Source: Hahella sp018986435 (GTDB taxonomy: Bacteria; Pseudomonadota; Gammaproteobacteria; Pseudomonadales; Oleiphilaceae). Taken from it: 64,000 bases of DNA. The stretch spans positions 6,634,001 through 6,698,000 of the forward strand of contig NZ_CP192738.1 in NCBI RefSeq assembly GCF_050749805.1. Reading direction: 5' to 3'. Position 1 is the first letter of the stretch; every line of letters begins with the position of its first letter. Under the pieces are notes generated by a model. The model saw only the letters and a program-made list of their open reading frames with translations, was not told where the DNA came from and made no database searches. Below are positions 1-9,160 of this stretch, piece by piece. The position numbers and the translations under genes are program-made.

Positions 1-2434
1 CGGTGTAGGAGTCGTTGGTGTACATGGCCATAAAATACTCGCCGTCAGGTAAATCATCGGTAAAGGTGACGCTGCCGCTGGCGGCGCCGTCGAAATACAG
101 ATACGCCACCAACTCACTGCCAGTCTGGCCCGGCACGGCGCCCTTCTCGAAAATGCCGAGGTAATCCTTGGCGACGCCAGGGCCGCCGCTGAAATTGGCG
201 ACGATGTCCTCACCAGACTCAAAGTGGGTTTTCAACAGACTCAGTTCCGCAATACGGTCACCCACCGAGAAATAAACCCGGTTGGAGGCTTCGGTATAAC
301 CGTTGTTGATAAAGAAAGCGGCGAAGTAATAGCCTTTGGCCAGACCGGAAAAGTCCACGGTTCCTGCGGTTTCCGGCGCATATTTCCATACGCTGGAAGA
401 CTGTTGGCCGGGAACTTCGCCCACGCGATACACGCCGATCCAATCCTTGGCGCCGCCGCTGGAGCCGCTCCAACTGACTGTCGCGACCTCTCCTTCATCG
501 TATTCCGTGTCCGTCATGGTCAATTCCGCCACCGGACCAATATAGAAGTAGGCGCGCTCCGCCATTTCCGAATAACCGTCGTTTTCGAAGAAGCCCACAA
601 AGTACTCGCCATCGGCGAGGCCACTGAAGGTCAGACTCCCCGTCGGGCCGTCCACGTAGGACCATTTGGTGGCGCGCACGGCGCCGGGAATCTGGCCTTT
701 CTTGTACACGCCTACCCAGTCTTTAGCGTTACCGTAGCCGTTCTGATGATGCGCCACCACGTCTTCGCCGCTGCGGTATTTGTCTTTGCTGACGCTGAGT
801 CCCGGCTCTCCATCCGTGCTGCCGCCGACGGTGAAGGCTTTGGCTTCAGACCAGTCGGACCAGAGGATGTTTTTATCGCGATGACGCACGCGGATGTAGT
901 AGTCGCCATTGGGCAAGCCATTGGCGGGAATTTCCCAGGCCAGGATATCCACGCCGGCGTGGATATCCACCGGCTCATATTCCGGCGCGCCGGTGTCCCC
1001 AAAGATATTTTCAAAGTCGCGGATTTTGTCGATTTTCAGATCGCTGAACTCTGCGTCAGCGGCGATCTGAAACTGGGTGCTGTTCATCTCTTCCGGCTCG
1101 CCGCTGCTGAAAGGCGAGCTGTTAAATACGAAAGGCAGGCTGACAGGCCCTTTCACTTCCGTGGTGATGCTCGGCTGATAGGGCTTCTGCAAATCCAGTT
1201 TGCGATGGAAGGAATCGATAAGCCGGCTGTTGTAGTGAAAACCTTTGGTTTTGTATAGCAGCGGGTGCGCTTCCGCATAGGTTTCCACCGTCATTTCCCG
1301 CGCAGGCAGATCAAGGTCGATGACTTGCCATGCCCAGTTGGCGATGGTCTTCTGCACGTCGTCGAAGTCTTTCTCCGTGGACTGTCCCCAGTATTGATCC
1401 CAGGCGGTGCCGCCGGAAATCATGTGATAGGACGGCCACTCCCGGGTTTGACCGCGGGCGTACAGGTGATGGTGTCCGCCAATATTAAGCACATGTTTTT
1501 GCGAGCTGGACAGAATCGCCATCCAGGCGTCGCGCAGCGGATGGGAGATGTCGCCAATGTACTGCTCAGCCTGATAGGGGTGGTGAATAATGCTGATAAT
1601 CCAGTCCACGCTGGCGTCCGCATCCGCAGCGGCGACCACCTGGGTCAACCAGTTCTGCTGCACGGCGTCCGCCTTCATGCTGTTCATGTGGATGATCACC
1701 AGCCGCCCCACCTGATAGGCGTAGTAGCTTTCGTTGGGCGCGCCGGAGATGCCCTGATAACTCAGACCGTCGTAAAAGAAGTGGGCGCGATAGTTGTTGA
1801 GGTCGCCGTCATAGTAGTATTCATGGTTGCCCACGGTGGTCATGATGGGCACATTCGGAGAAATCGCCGCCGATTGCGCGAAGTGCAGGTTGGCGTAGTG
1901 ATCCAGCGTGCCGACGTCCACTTGGTCGCCGTCATTGAGAATCAGATTAACGGCTTCTTCAATCGGCTCAGCGTATTTGTTTTCCAGTTTGGCTTTCGCT
2001 GCTTTCACCAGCTGCTCATAGCGGTTCTCATTGCGAATCTGGTGGTCGCCCATAACCAGAATGCGGTAGTGGCCGGAGCCATCGCCCCGCGCCGGCTGGG
2101 TTTTAAAGCGATAGACAGCGGAGACGTCAGCGCCGGTTTTCACCCGATAGTAATACAGCGTATCCGCCTGCAGCCCTTGTAATTGCACGCCGTGATACTG
2201 GTAGTCCGAGCTTAACGACTGCACGCCGCCGTTGGCGCTTTGGTCCAGACGATCCGCCGCGACGCCGTATTCGACCTTCGATTCAGAGCCGGTTGCGGTC
2301 TTCCATGAGATCCAGATTGATGTGTCTGTCGGACTTTGCAGATAAGGTTTGATTTCCGCCGACGCCGCTCCAGCGAGCAGCGCCAATAAAAACGCCAGGC
2401 ATGCCGCAGCAAACCTGTGATGACTGGGTTGCAT
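1..2434 (-). CDS. Secreted purple-acid-phosphatase-like metallophosphoesterase (3' end off window)
   Basis: The frame is open from an ATG at 2434 to the window edge, about 811 codons, so the C-terminus is missing. The N-terminus is a Sec signal ending near AGAASA (residue 26). A fibronectin-III-like segment follows (about 27-115), as in purple acid phosphatases. The calcineurin-type metal motifs are present in order: GDH (129-131), NDGDQVD (167-173), GNHE (202-205), a histidine pair in SIIHHP, and GGHHH near residue 320. After the catalytic domain there are at least three copies of a roughly 100-residue beta-rich repeat marked by AKDWxGVY...PG...W.Y and DGEYF...NDGY, resembling SKICH-like sandwiches. 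The likely role is extracellular phosphate-ester hydrolysis; the substrate is unknown. The phosphoesterase call is firm, the repeat family is less so. Confidence 0.85.
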   Translation of the reverse strand, partial: MQPSHHRFAAACLAFLLALLAGAASAEIKPYLQSPTDTSIWISWKTATGSESKVEYGVAADRLDQSANGGVQSLSSDYQYHGVQLQGLQADTLYYYRVKTGADVSAVYRFKTQPARGDGSGHYRILVMGDHQIRNENRYEQLVKAAKAKLENKYAEPIEEAVNLILNDGDQVDVGTLDHYANLHFAQSAAISPNVPIMTTVGNHEYYYDGDLNNYRAHFFYDGLSYQGISGAPNESYYAYQVGRLVIIHMNSMKADAVQQNWLTQVVAAADADASVDWIISIIHHPYQAEQYIGDISHPLRDAWMAILSSSQKHVLNIGGHHHLYARGQTREWPSYHMISGGTAWDQYWGQSTEKDFDDVQKTIANWAWQVIDLDLPAREMTVETYAEAHPLLYKTKGFHYNSRLIDSFHRKLDLQKPYQPSITTEVKGPVSLPFVFNSSPFSSGEPEEMNSTQFQIAADAEFSDLKIDKIRDFENIFGDTGAPEYEPVDIHAGVDILAWEIPANGLPNGDYYIRVRHRDKNILWSDWSEAKAFTVGGSTDGEPGLSVSKDKYRSGEDVVAHHQNGYGNAKDWVGVYKKGQIPGAVRATKWSYVDGPTGSLTFSGLADGEYFVGFFENDGYSEMAERAYFYIGPVAELTMTDTEYDEGEVATVSWSGSSGGAKDWIGVYRVGEVPGQQSSSVWKYAPETAGTVDFSGLAKGYYFAAFFINNGYTEASNRVYFSVGDRIAELSLLKTHFESGEDIVANFSGGPGVAKDYLGIFEKGAVPGQTGSELVAYLYFDGAASGSVTFTDDLPDGEYFMAMYTNDSYT

Positions 2435-2627
2435 GTTTCCCTCCCCCTCGTTGCCGGATTATTCAGGCGACTTCCGCTTCACCTCCGGGACAGTTTAGTC
2501 GCTGGAAGGGAATCAGCCTGTTTTTTCGGAATTTGATGTTTTGAAATGAAAAATCCCGGCTATTAGAGAGGGAGCGCGTTTCAACTTAAGGTCAGTTAAG
2601 TGACGCTTGTGCGACAGTTTTATGAAT

Positions 2628-4862
2628 TCAAAAAGATTCGACTACGCTAGTTCTCACCAGCTCCGCCGAGTCAGAATGGGCGACGATTCGCTCCGGCGCC
2701 TCCAGGTTGCGGCGTTGCAGCGCGTCTCTCACGCTGCCGCACAGCGCCTCGCTTTTGCGTCGGCACAAGCGCATGCTGCGGTCGGCGACAAATTGCAGAT
2801 CCGGCCTCACGAAATAACGGTTCAAACGCAGGTAGTCGTCCAAAAACAGATTGAAGGTGTCCATATAGCGCGTTTCGTCCAGCCAACCAGGCTCCTTGCG
2901 TAACAACAGGGTCTGGTACTCATGCTCCACTACCGCCGTGGCGAAGGTGTTTTTCGCCTTCAGTCCCAGCATACGATTGAGTTTAATGTCCTCCATCAGT
3001 TCATCCAGGCTGCTTTCCTGCGCCAGCGTTTCCGATTTTACCCGCATCTCTACCGCTTTCATTTCCTGCAGCAGATAATAAGGCGGTGTGATCTGATGGG
3101 TGGCGATAATATCCATCGCCTGCGCAATAGCGCGCTCCGCCAGAGGTAGCTTTTCCCTGTACAGATAGGCTTTCGCCAGCCACATCAGCGCTTCCAGGTT
3201 TTCCGGGTCGCCGGCGCCTTTCACTGCGCCGATCACCGTGGAGGCTTTGGCGAAGTATCCGGCGGCAAGCTCCGGCTGGTTCATGAACATGTATTGTTCG
3301 CCCAGATAGCGATAGGTTTTACCCACTTGGTAATGATTTTCGGGATATAACTTCTGCCGGATCGCGAGGGCTTTCAGCATGTAGCGCTCCCCGGACTCCA
3401 GATCGCCGCCCCAGGTGGCGAGTGTGCGACTGAGTTCCGCATAAGCCGCAGCGGTTTTCTCGTCCAGTTCCCCCAGATTATTCAAATAGATATCCAGGGC
3501 GCGGCGACTGATTTCCACCTTGCGCGCACTGTCCCTGACGAACCAGTTCAGCAGCCAAAGCGCGTCGCCGGTCTCCGTGGCGTCTGCGCCCAGGCTCTCG
3601 GAAAATAAAGCGATGGCGTTCTCCGCATTCTGTTTCCCCGACGCCAGCGCTTTCGGGCGGTCGCAGTAGGGATAGATGCATTCCAGTTGCGCCATGGCCA
3701 TCCAATAATGCCCTCGCCCCAGCAGCTCATTATTCGACTCATGCGCCGTACGGATGAGGTCCAGGGTATAACGCGCCGTGTCGTACGCCGCCTGTCTTTC
3801 GTTCATCGCCACCAGGGTTTCCACCAATGCGAACTTTATGCGAATCACTTCTTCGGCGTCCTTGCCATGAATCTCCTCCCCCATCCTGACGCTTTGGTCC
3901 AGCACCATACGCGCGTCGGCGTAATGCCCACCGGCCAGATAACAGGCGGCGAGAAAACGTAACTGACGCAGCCGTTCCGCCGGAGACAGTTTACGTTGGT
4001 CAATGCGTGGACGTTCTTCGTCGAGCATCGCTTTCAGCGCGCTTTCATGGCGACTGCCGGTGGTCTTATAACGCGCCAGCATATCCAGCATGAAACGGTT
4101 CATTTGCGCTGAGCCGTTCTGGAGCTGGAGATTCTCATCCTGCGCCTGTCGCAACGCCTGCTTTTGCGCCATTCCCCAGATCAGCAAAAATAAAAAGAAA
4201 CCGCCAACGGCCAGACGCTTGAAATCAAAACGGGAACGACGTGGACTGGGAGGCTCTATCTCGACTGGCGCAGGCGAAACCGTAGCGTCAGACGACGCTT
4301 GTTCCGCCTCTGCGCTGATGGGTGCGCGCGGAGCCGTCGTCTCCGGTTCAGAAGGTAGTTGTGGCTGAATTGGTGGTTGTTGGTGAGCTGGTAGTTGTGG
4401 GTGAGTTGATAGCTGTGGGTGAGTTGATAGCTGTGGCTGGATTTGCAGTTCCGGCTCTGGCTGATCTGGGCGCACCCGCGCCACCGCCGCTTTCAGCCGG
4501 TAACCGCGTTTGGGCGCAGTGGCGATGTAGTCGCGGGATTTATCCTCGAAGATATGGCGCAGTTCGAAAATACTGCGCTTCAGGACGTTCTCACCTACGA
4601 AACGCCCTTCCCAGACCTGGTCGAAAAACTCTTCCGTCGTCACCACCCGGTCGTGATGGCGAATTAATAAGACAAGCACGTCGCAGGTTTTGGCGCGCAC
4701 CTGATGAACCAGGCCATCGGCCCGGGCGATAGTTTGATTGCGAGGGTTGAATAACCAGACGCCGGCGATGTTGTATTCTTCCACCGCGTCGTCAAAGGCG
4801 TCTTTACCGCGCGTATTCAGAATAGGAGAAGCGACTTCCAAGTCCGTCCCTTTGCCGTCCAT
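2628..4862 (-). CDS. CadC/ToxR-like membrane-anchored transcriptional regulator with TPR-type periplasmic region
   Basis: This 744-residue protein has an OmpR/PhoB-type winged helix at about residues 33-127; the family pattern is visible in VWEGRFVGENVLKRSIFELR and the wing APKRGYRL. A Pro/Gln-rich linker (135-205) precedes one transmembrane segment (217-232, FFLFLLIWGMA). The remaining 500 residues are alpha-helical with TPR-like spacing (for example YWMAMAQLE, AYAELSRTLA, YRYLGEQYMF) and would lie in the periplasm. This is the CadC layout: the cytoplasmic domain binds DNA directly and the periplasmic domain senses a signal. It is a lone gene and its target is not evident. The linker is encoded over an 18-bp tandem repeat. 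Confidence 0.85.
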   Translation of the reverse strand: MDGKGTDLEVASPILNTRGKDAFDDAVEEYNIAGVWLFNPRNQTIARADGLVHQVRAKTCDVLVLLIRHHDRVVTTEEFFDQVWEGRFVGENVLKRSIFELRHIFEDKSRDYIATAPKRGYRLKAAVARVRPDQPEPELQIQPQLSTHPQLSTHPQLPAHQQPPIQPQLPSEPETTAPRAPISAEAEQASSDATVSPAPVEIEPPSPRRSRFDFKRLAVGGFFLFLLIWGMAQKQALRQAQDENLQLQNGSAQMNRFMLDMLARYKTTGSRHESALKAMLDEERPRIDQRKLSPAERLRQLRFLAACYLAGGHYADARMVLDQSVRMGEEIHGKDAEEVIRIKFALVETLVAMNERQAAYDTARYTLDLIRTAHESNNELLGRGHYWMAMAQLECIYPYCDRPKALASGKQNAENAIALFSESLGADATETGDALWLLNWFVRDSARKVEISRRALDIYLNNLGELDEKTAAAYAELSRTLATWGGDLESGERYMLKALAIRQKLYPENHYQVGKTYRYLGEQYMFMNQPELAAGYFAKASTVIGAVKGAGDPENLEALMWLAKAYLYREKLPLAERAIAQAMDIIATHQITPPYYLLQEMKAVEMRVKSETLAQESSLDELMEDIKLNRMLGLKAKNTFATAVVEHEYQTLLLRKEPGWLDETRYMDTFNLFLDDYLRLNRYFVRPDLQFVADRSMRLCRRKSEALCGSVRDALQRRNLEAPERIVAHSDSAELVRTSVVESF
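4378..4431. repeat. 18-bp tandem repeat in the linker of the CadC-like gene
   Basis: Two perfect copies of TGTGGGTGAGTTGATAGC lie at 4396-4413 and 4414-4431, with a degenerate copy (14 of 18) at 4378-4395. In the coding (minus) frame they give PQLSTH-type hexapeptides in the Pro/Gln-rich linker between the DNA-binding domain and the membrane segment. The unit is a multiple of three, so copy-number change would keep the frame and alter only linker length. Confidence 0.85.
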
Positions 4863-5217
4863 TATCCATTTCCTTGTTATTCCTTTTCTATGCTGAGACC
4901 ACTGGTTGATTATGGGCGGACAGCCGCCGTCATGACTTGCCGCCAGTCATGGTTTGATGTAACGGGCCTCTTTCCAACGTCGTGGTTGGAACGCGCCATT
5001 CTATCAGTATTTTTTGCGCTACCGCTTACTTCTTTTGGCTATCGCCAACGCTTCGCTCCCCCGCGTTAACAGCAAATTCAACAAAAATTTCAGGTTTTTT
5101 CCTTGCTTTTACAAAACTTTTTCAGGTTTTCACAACGACGAATCATTAGTTTGTGCTGGCGTCTCAAGGGCGCAGATACAACAACAATTTTTACGGCATA
5201 TAGGAAAAGGAAACTTC
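4863..5217. other. 355-bp divergent intergenic region with a direct repeat
   Basis: No convincing gene lies between the CadC-like gene and the von Willebrand protein gene. The A/T-rich right half holds two identical TTTCAGGTTTT direct repeats (5088-5098 and 5120-5130) spaced 32 bp apart, about three helical turns. They lie 90-130 bp upstream of the next start, so they could be a regulator site; that is inference. Confidence 0.5.
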
Positions 5218-6024
5218 ATGAAAAAGTTAACTTTGGGCGTTCTTTGCGGCGCCGCGCTACTAGGCTCCATGGCGGGAACCGCAGCGGCGGATACCCGCGG
5301 CGTGCTCTTATTCGATAAAACCGGTTCGATGGCTTCTCCACGTTGGGACGGAGCCAGTCGTTGTGAATTCGGCAAGACGTTGATGGTCTCCAAGGCCGCT
5401 TCCTTCGTCAGCAGATTCAACGGCGATTATCTGGACATCCGCGTGTTCGACGGCCGCGGTTCACTGCGTTCCATCAGCGGCGGTTATCAGCATGTGGCGT
5501 CTGTGCTTCCGGTTGGCAGCACCCAGTGGAACACATTCCTCAATAAGCTTCGCTCCGACCTGAGCGGCGTCTCCTGCTCCGGCAACACCGCCCTGGGGGA
5601 TGCGCTGTGTGAAAGCGCCGACTCTCTGCGCAGCCTCTACGCTGACGGCGACAAACTGATGATGACCATCGTCACTGATGCGGGCGAGAACGCGTCCGGC
5701 ACATGCGGCGGCGCCAACTATGTGGACAACAAGGTGAAGCCGAAGATCCTGGCTAACCCTGTCATCCAGTTCGACGTGGATATTCTTGTCAGCGGCAACG
5801 TGGGCCTGCGTGCGGCCAGAGCAAACAAAGATCTGGTTGAACTGGGCAATCTGGAAGAAATGCTGGCGGTGTCGGATATGGAGCGCAGCTCATTGGCGCG
5901 CACCATGCCCACGGATGAAATCAGTCAGTTGAAGGCGCTGGCGGTACAAAGCGGCGGTACGGCGAAAACCATCGCCGACAAGGACACCTGCAACGGCGAG
6001 TGCGATCCAGACGGTCCCTGGTGA
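5218..6024 (+). CDS. Secreted von Willebrand factor type A domain protein
   Basis: I chose the ATG at 5218, which follows an AGGAAAAGGAAA ribosome site; a longer upstream frame lacks a signal. The 268-residue product starts with a Sec signal (MKKLTLG... cleaved after TAAA or TAAAD, about residue 24). The vWA fold begins immediately. The metal-site loop is DKTGSM (33-38), a variant of DxSxS; the second-site threonine is probably in SGNTALGDAL and the third-site aspartate in VTDAGEN. Several cysteines (CEFGK, SCSGN, CESAD, TCGGAN, CNGECD) suggest disulfides. The protein ends CDPDGPW. It is 92 bp upstream of another secreted protein on the same strand and may be co-transcribed. The binding partner is unknown. 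Confidence 0.8.
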   Translation: MKKLTLGVLCGAALLGSMAGTAAADTRGVLLFDKTGSMASPRWDGASRCEFGKTLMVSKAASFVSRFNGDYLDIRVFDGRGSLRSISGGYQHVASVLPVGSTQWNTFLNKLRSDLSGVSCSGNTALGDALCESADSLRSLYADGDKLMMTIVTDAGENASGTCGGANYVDNKVKPKILANPVIQFDVDILVSGNVGLRAARANKDLVELGNLEEMLAVSDMERSSLARTMPTDEISQLKALAVQSGGTAKTIADKDTCNGECDPDGPW

Positions 6025-6116
6025 GCAACGGCGCTAGCGCCAGTCACGTAGACATTTAGTCATCACCTCGCACGGGCGCGGCCTTGTCGCGCCCGAACTT
6101 TCCAAAGGAATTCATT

Positions 6117-7742
6117 ATGTCCGCACACCGTTCCCTGGCCGGCTTTTGCAAAAAGCTTGCGGTCGCCGGTTTTGCATTGTCTTTCCTGATCTCCGGCGCG
6201 GCGAGCGCGGAGACGAGCGTCAACGAAACCGTTTTGATATCCGGCGACGGATTCGAACTTAAACAGATCACCACTACCGACGATCAGGGCCTGTCCCGCA
6301 ACGTCGAACTTTACTATATCCACAGCAGCGAAGGCGTTGAAAACGCCTATTTGTACGGCGGATTGCCGCAGGCGGAAAAGGAGGAGCTGGAGCAGGAAAT
6401 CCGCGAGGATAACGGCAACTGGCTCACCGCCAACCGCACGGGCGAAGACCGTCCCTTCGCCGACACCTTCGACGCCTGGATCATCGACCGCCGCGGAGCC
6501 AACCTGACCTCTCAGGCGCAAGCGCAGCTCTATATGGATGAATTCGGCCTGCAGCCGGACACAGACGAGAGTCCTTTAGGCGCGCGCTCCGCACGTCTGT
6601 TCGGATGCGGCGGCTGGAAGGATAAGAGTAAGTCCTTCGATAAGAGCATCGACAAGACGTTCAGCCACAACAAACGTTTTGGGCAGGACAACGCCTACAT
6701 TGATTTCGCCGGCAATATGAACGTGGACGCCGACGTGCGCCTGGAGTTGCATTACAAGTACAAGCGCAAGTTCTGCATCCCCTATAAGTTCAAAGTGCGC
6801 CATGTGGTGGCCAAGTCCAACTACGACGTCTCCGGCGAGTTCAGCCTGACCGGCGTAGCCAAGCATGACTTCGGCAACCTCAACTGGGAGATCGCCGAAC
6901 CCAAGCTGATGGAAACTGTGTTCTTTGTCGGCCCGGTTCCGGTTCTGGTGAAACTGAAGCTGCCTATCGAAGTGGGCACCGGCAATATTCAGGTGCAAGC
7001 CACCGGTAAGATCGCCGCCGTGAAACCCCTTCGCTACAAGGGAGATTTTGACTACACCTGCACCACCCATTCCTGCACCAAGAACAGCGCCCATCATCAG
7101 AATCTGAGCGGCGATCTGCGCAACAGTCTGGGTGCGGAAATCAGCGCCAAGATCAACCTGGAACCCTATCTGCAAGTGGCGGCGAAAGGCATCGTTTACG
7201 GCGAATGGTTCCTGTACGCGCAAGTCGGCGCCAAACCCTCCTTCCCCATTGAGCTGTTCGGCTACTACGGCAACCTCTGTGGCGATGGCGACAACAACGG
7301 CGTTCGCGAGACAGTCAACGCCGCACTGGGTACAGTTGATTTTCGCTTCGGTCTGACCGCAGAAGCCAAGGTATTCGGCGCCTATATCCTGCGCCCGCAA
7401 TACTGGCAGATCTGGCGCACCGGACTGGTTTTCTTCGACTTCCTGAAACCCTATAGCACCGCCCTGTCCCCGGAACTGCGCCCCGCCTACGACACCGCCG
7501 TTCCGACCAAGGTGAATATGCCGGTCTCCATCCGCAGCTGCGTGGGCGACATCGTCTCCAGATATCCCCGCGACTACACCGTAGACTGGGGCGACGGAAC
7601 CCGCACCGCGCTCAACAACCTGGGCTCACAACAAACCGTCTCCCACAACTACACCGTCAACGGCTACTACCTCGTACGCGTCACCCAAAAAGGCGGCGCC
7701 TATACGGAAGTACCGGTGATTATTGACGATGATGAATGGTGA
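6117..7742 (+). CDS. Secreted protein with C-terminal PKD-like domain
   Basis: The start chosen is ATG 6117, preceded by AAAGGA, giving 541 residues. A Sec signal ends at GAASA (about residue 30). I do not recognise the central 400 residues, which are beta-rich and include a Cys-containing segment around LFGCGGWKDKSKSFDKS. Near the C-terminus VDWGDGTRT followed by SHNYTVNGYYLVRV is the PKD/Ig-like signature. The protein ends in DDDEW, echoing the acidic-Trp end of the preceding vWA protein. The pair is probably exported together and may act at the cell surface; no enzyme motif is seen. Confidence 0.7.
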   Translation: MSAHRSLAGFCKKLAVAGFALSFLISGAASAETSVNETVLISGDGFELKQITTTDDQGLSRNVELYYIHSSEGVENAYLYGGLPQAEKEELEQEIREDNGNWLTANRTGEDRPFADTFDAWIIDRRGANLTSQAQAQLYMDEFGLQPDTDESPLGARSARLFGCGGWKDKSKSFDKSIDKTFSHNKRFGQDNAYIDFAGNMNVDADVRLELHYKYKRKFCIPYKFKVRHVVAKSNYDVSGEFSLTGVAKHDFGNLNWEIAEPKLMETVFFVGPVPVLVKLKLPIEVGTGNIQVQATGKIAAVKPLRYKGDFDYTCTTHSCTKNSAHHQNLSGDLRNSLGAEISAKINLEPYLQVAAKGIVYGEWFLYAQVGAKPSFPIELFGYYGNLCGDGDNNGVRETVNAALGTVDFRFGLTAEAKVFGAYILRPQYWQIWRTGLVFFDFLKPYSTALSPELRPAYDTAVPTKVNMPVSIRSCVGDIVSRYPRDYTVDWGDGTRTALNNLGSQQTVSHNYTVNGYYLVRVTQKGGAYTEVPVIIDDDEW

Positions 7743-7775
7743 GATAGGCGCTGAATAGCTCGTCCCTCTCGTAAA

Positions 7776-7813
7776 AACACCGCCAGCCTGTTTGATGCAG
7801 GGCTGGCGGTGTT
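7776..7813. terminator. Bidirectional hairpin terminator
   Basis: A perfect 13-bp stem (AACACCGCCAGCC pairing with GGCTGGCGGTGTT) with a 12-base loop sits between two convergent genes. A-rich sequence on its left and T-rich sequence on its right suit termination from both sides. Confidence 0.8.
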
Positions 7814-7835
7814 CGTTTATGGGACGCTCTGGGAA

Positions 7836-7861
7836 GTCCTTCGACAGGCTCAGGACGAACG
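7836..7861. repeat. Possible dispersed intergenic repeat
   Basis: The segment TCCTTCGACAGGCTCAGGAC and flanking GAACGG lies beyond the terminator. Near-identical strings occur as dispersed intergenic elements in many bacterial genomes, from general knowledge. Only one copy is seen here, so the call rests on recognition and not on repetition within the window. Confidence 0.4.
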
Positions 7862-7903
7862 GGCTCCAGTGTACAGATACATAATGCCCGAGGTTTTCTA
7901 TTA

Positions 7904-8659
7904 TTACTGGATCACTGTTTCGATAAACGCGCTGTACTTATCTTTCATGGGTAGTTCGTAGTCGACTTTGAGTCGCTTACGCATCGCCGTTACGGTCTCG
8001 CCGGTCTTTGGGTTAAGCGCTTCCTTCTCGTACTGTTCCCAGTACAGGCCCACGCCTCGCTTTTGCCAGTTGGGTAGTTCATTGAAGTTAACGCCTTTTT
8101 GAAACAGGAGTTCGTTTTTATTGGCGATGGATACTTTGCTCAATCTCGCCGCGGCGGTTTCCGGATCTACGCCCTCTTTGCGCATGGCCCAGTAACAGTG
8201 GGCGTTCAAAGCATTGCGGTGGGCGTCTTCGTTGCGCCAGCGAAAGTAGTCCACCACCAGACGTGGATTCGGCAGTTGGCAGATACGGCAGTCAAAGGCG
8301 CCGATGTCTCCCAGCATCAGACTGAATTTAGCGCTGGCTTCTCCGGCCAGCAGGGAGTTGAGTTTGCGCTCCTTGCGGTTGAAGCTGTTGTCGTCAGGGT
8401 GAAACAACAGCGAAATTTCATCGCTTTGCGTGTAGCCATAAACAATGTTGAACCCGCTGTTCATCAGATGATCCACCGTCGCCACCATCATGTCCCGAAA
8501 GCGCACATCAAAGGGCGCTTCAAAGTCATGCGCTTCCTTGGTCAGTTTAGTGAAGCCCCTGCCGTCAATGCGCGCCACTATGTACATGCCCGGCAATACG
8601 CAAAAATCATGAGCGGTCTCATACACCCGCATCTTTTTATCGAGATCGTTAAATTTCAC
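7904..8659 (-). CDS. Thg1-like 3'-5' RNA polymerase (tRNA-His guanylyltransferase family)
   Basis: This 251-residue protein has the Thg1/TLP signatures: RIDGRGFTKLT (30-40, first metal aspartate D32), YGYTQSDEISLLF (74-86, metal residues D80/E81), the finger-like YFRWRNEDAHRNALN (138-152) and ELPNWQKRGVG. Family members add nucleotides to RNA 5' ends in the 3'-5' direction. Eukaryotic Thg1 makes the G-1 of tRNA-His; bacterial TLPs repair 5'-truncated tRNAs on a template. Gammaproteobacteria normally encode G-1 in the tRNA-His gene, so repair is the more likely role here. Its start overlaps by 11 bp the end of an upstream P-loop kinase gene, implying translational coupling. Confidence 0.9.
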   Translation of the reverse strand: MKFNDLDKKMRVYETAHDFCVLPGMYIVARIDGRGFTKLTKEAHDFEAPFDVRFRDMMVATVDHLMNSGFNIVYGYTQSDEISLLFHPDDNSFNRKERKLNSLLAGEASAKFSLMLGDIGAFDCRICQLPNPRLVVDYFRWRNEDAHRNALNAHCYWAMRKEGVDPETAAARLSKVSIANKNELLFQKGVNFNELPNWQKRGVGLYWEQYEKEALNPKTGETVTAMRKRLKVDYELPMKDKYSAFIETVIQ

Positions 8660-9095
8660 TGCGCCACTCTTCCACTATAAATTCGCCACCGTTGAGCCGG
8701 ACGTAATACAGCGCGTCAAACCCTTCCGCATATTCCGGCAGTTCCATCTTTGCGTAAACGCTGCGCAGTCCGGCGTCGGGAATTCGCTCCTTGCCTTCTC
8801 TGCCGCTATTGCGGGCCATACAGTCCGCCAATGAGGAGCTGAAGTAATAACCCGCCACACTGAAACGTCCACGCCGAAACAGGTCGATATATTTGCCGCG
8901 CCCTTCCCGGGTCGGGTTGGTATTGTCGATGACCACCGACTGCTTGGCTTCAATGCATGCGCTGAGCAGGATGTCCTCCCGTCGCCGGGTTTTCAGCATA
9001 TCCATATTCAGACGCAGATGAGTTCGGTAAAACTGCTGCAGATAAAACGAGGACTTTCCACTCGCCTGCAACCCAATAAAAATCACACCCTGCAC
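8649..9095 (-). CDS. Polynucleotide-kinase-like P-loop protein
   Basis: The 148-residue protein opens with a Walker A at residues 8-16 (GLQASGKSS). It then has LNMDMLKTRRRED, VVIDNTNPTREGR (Walker-B-like, typical of T4 Pnk/PNKP and AAA_33 kinases) and a lid-like stretch CMARNSGREGKERIP. Relatives phosphorylate 5'-hydroxyl ends of nucleic acids. It lies between a NUDIX gene (65 bp upstream) and the Thg1-like gene, which it overlaps. That context suggests it prepares 5'-OH RNA ends for the 3'-5' polymerase. The kinase family is well supported; the RNA substrate is inference. Confidence 0.8.
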   Translation of the reverse strand: MQGVIFIGLQASGKSSFYLQQFYRTHLRLNMDMLKTRRREDILLSACIEAKQSVVIDNTNPTREGRGKYIDLFRRGRFSVAGYYFSSSLADCMARNSGREGKERIPDAGLRSVYAKMELPEYAEGFDALYYVRLNGGEFIVEEWRSEI

Positions 9096-9160
9096 GGTTC
9101 CTCCCGTTTTTCGTCCGCATCAGACGAACCTACCGTTATCGCATCGACTCTCTGGGCGAC

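Noticed and set aside
224..2182. Long plus-strand frames opposite the first gene (224-1258 and 1265-2182)
   Set aside because: They lie antisense to the phosphoesterase frame, which has the signal peptide and all metal motifs; the plus-strand products look like antisense translations with no domain.
4378..4431. Repeat considered as a CRISPR-like or iteron array
   Set aside because: The units abut without spacers and lie inside a coding frame, so a linker-coding repeat is the simpler reading.
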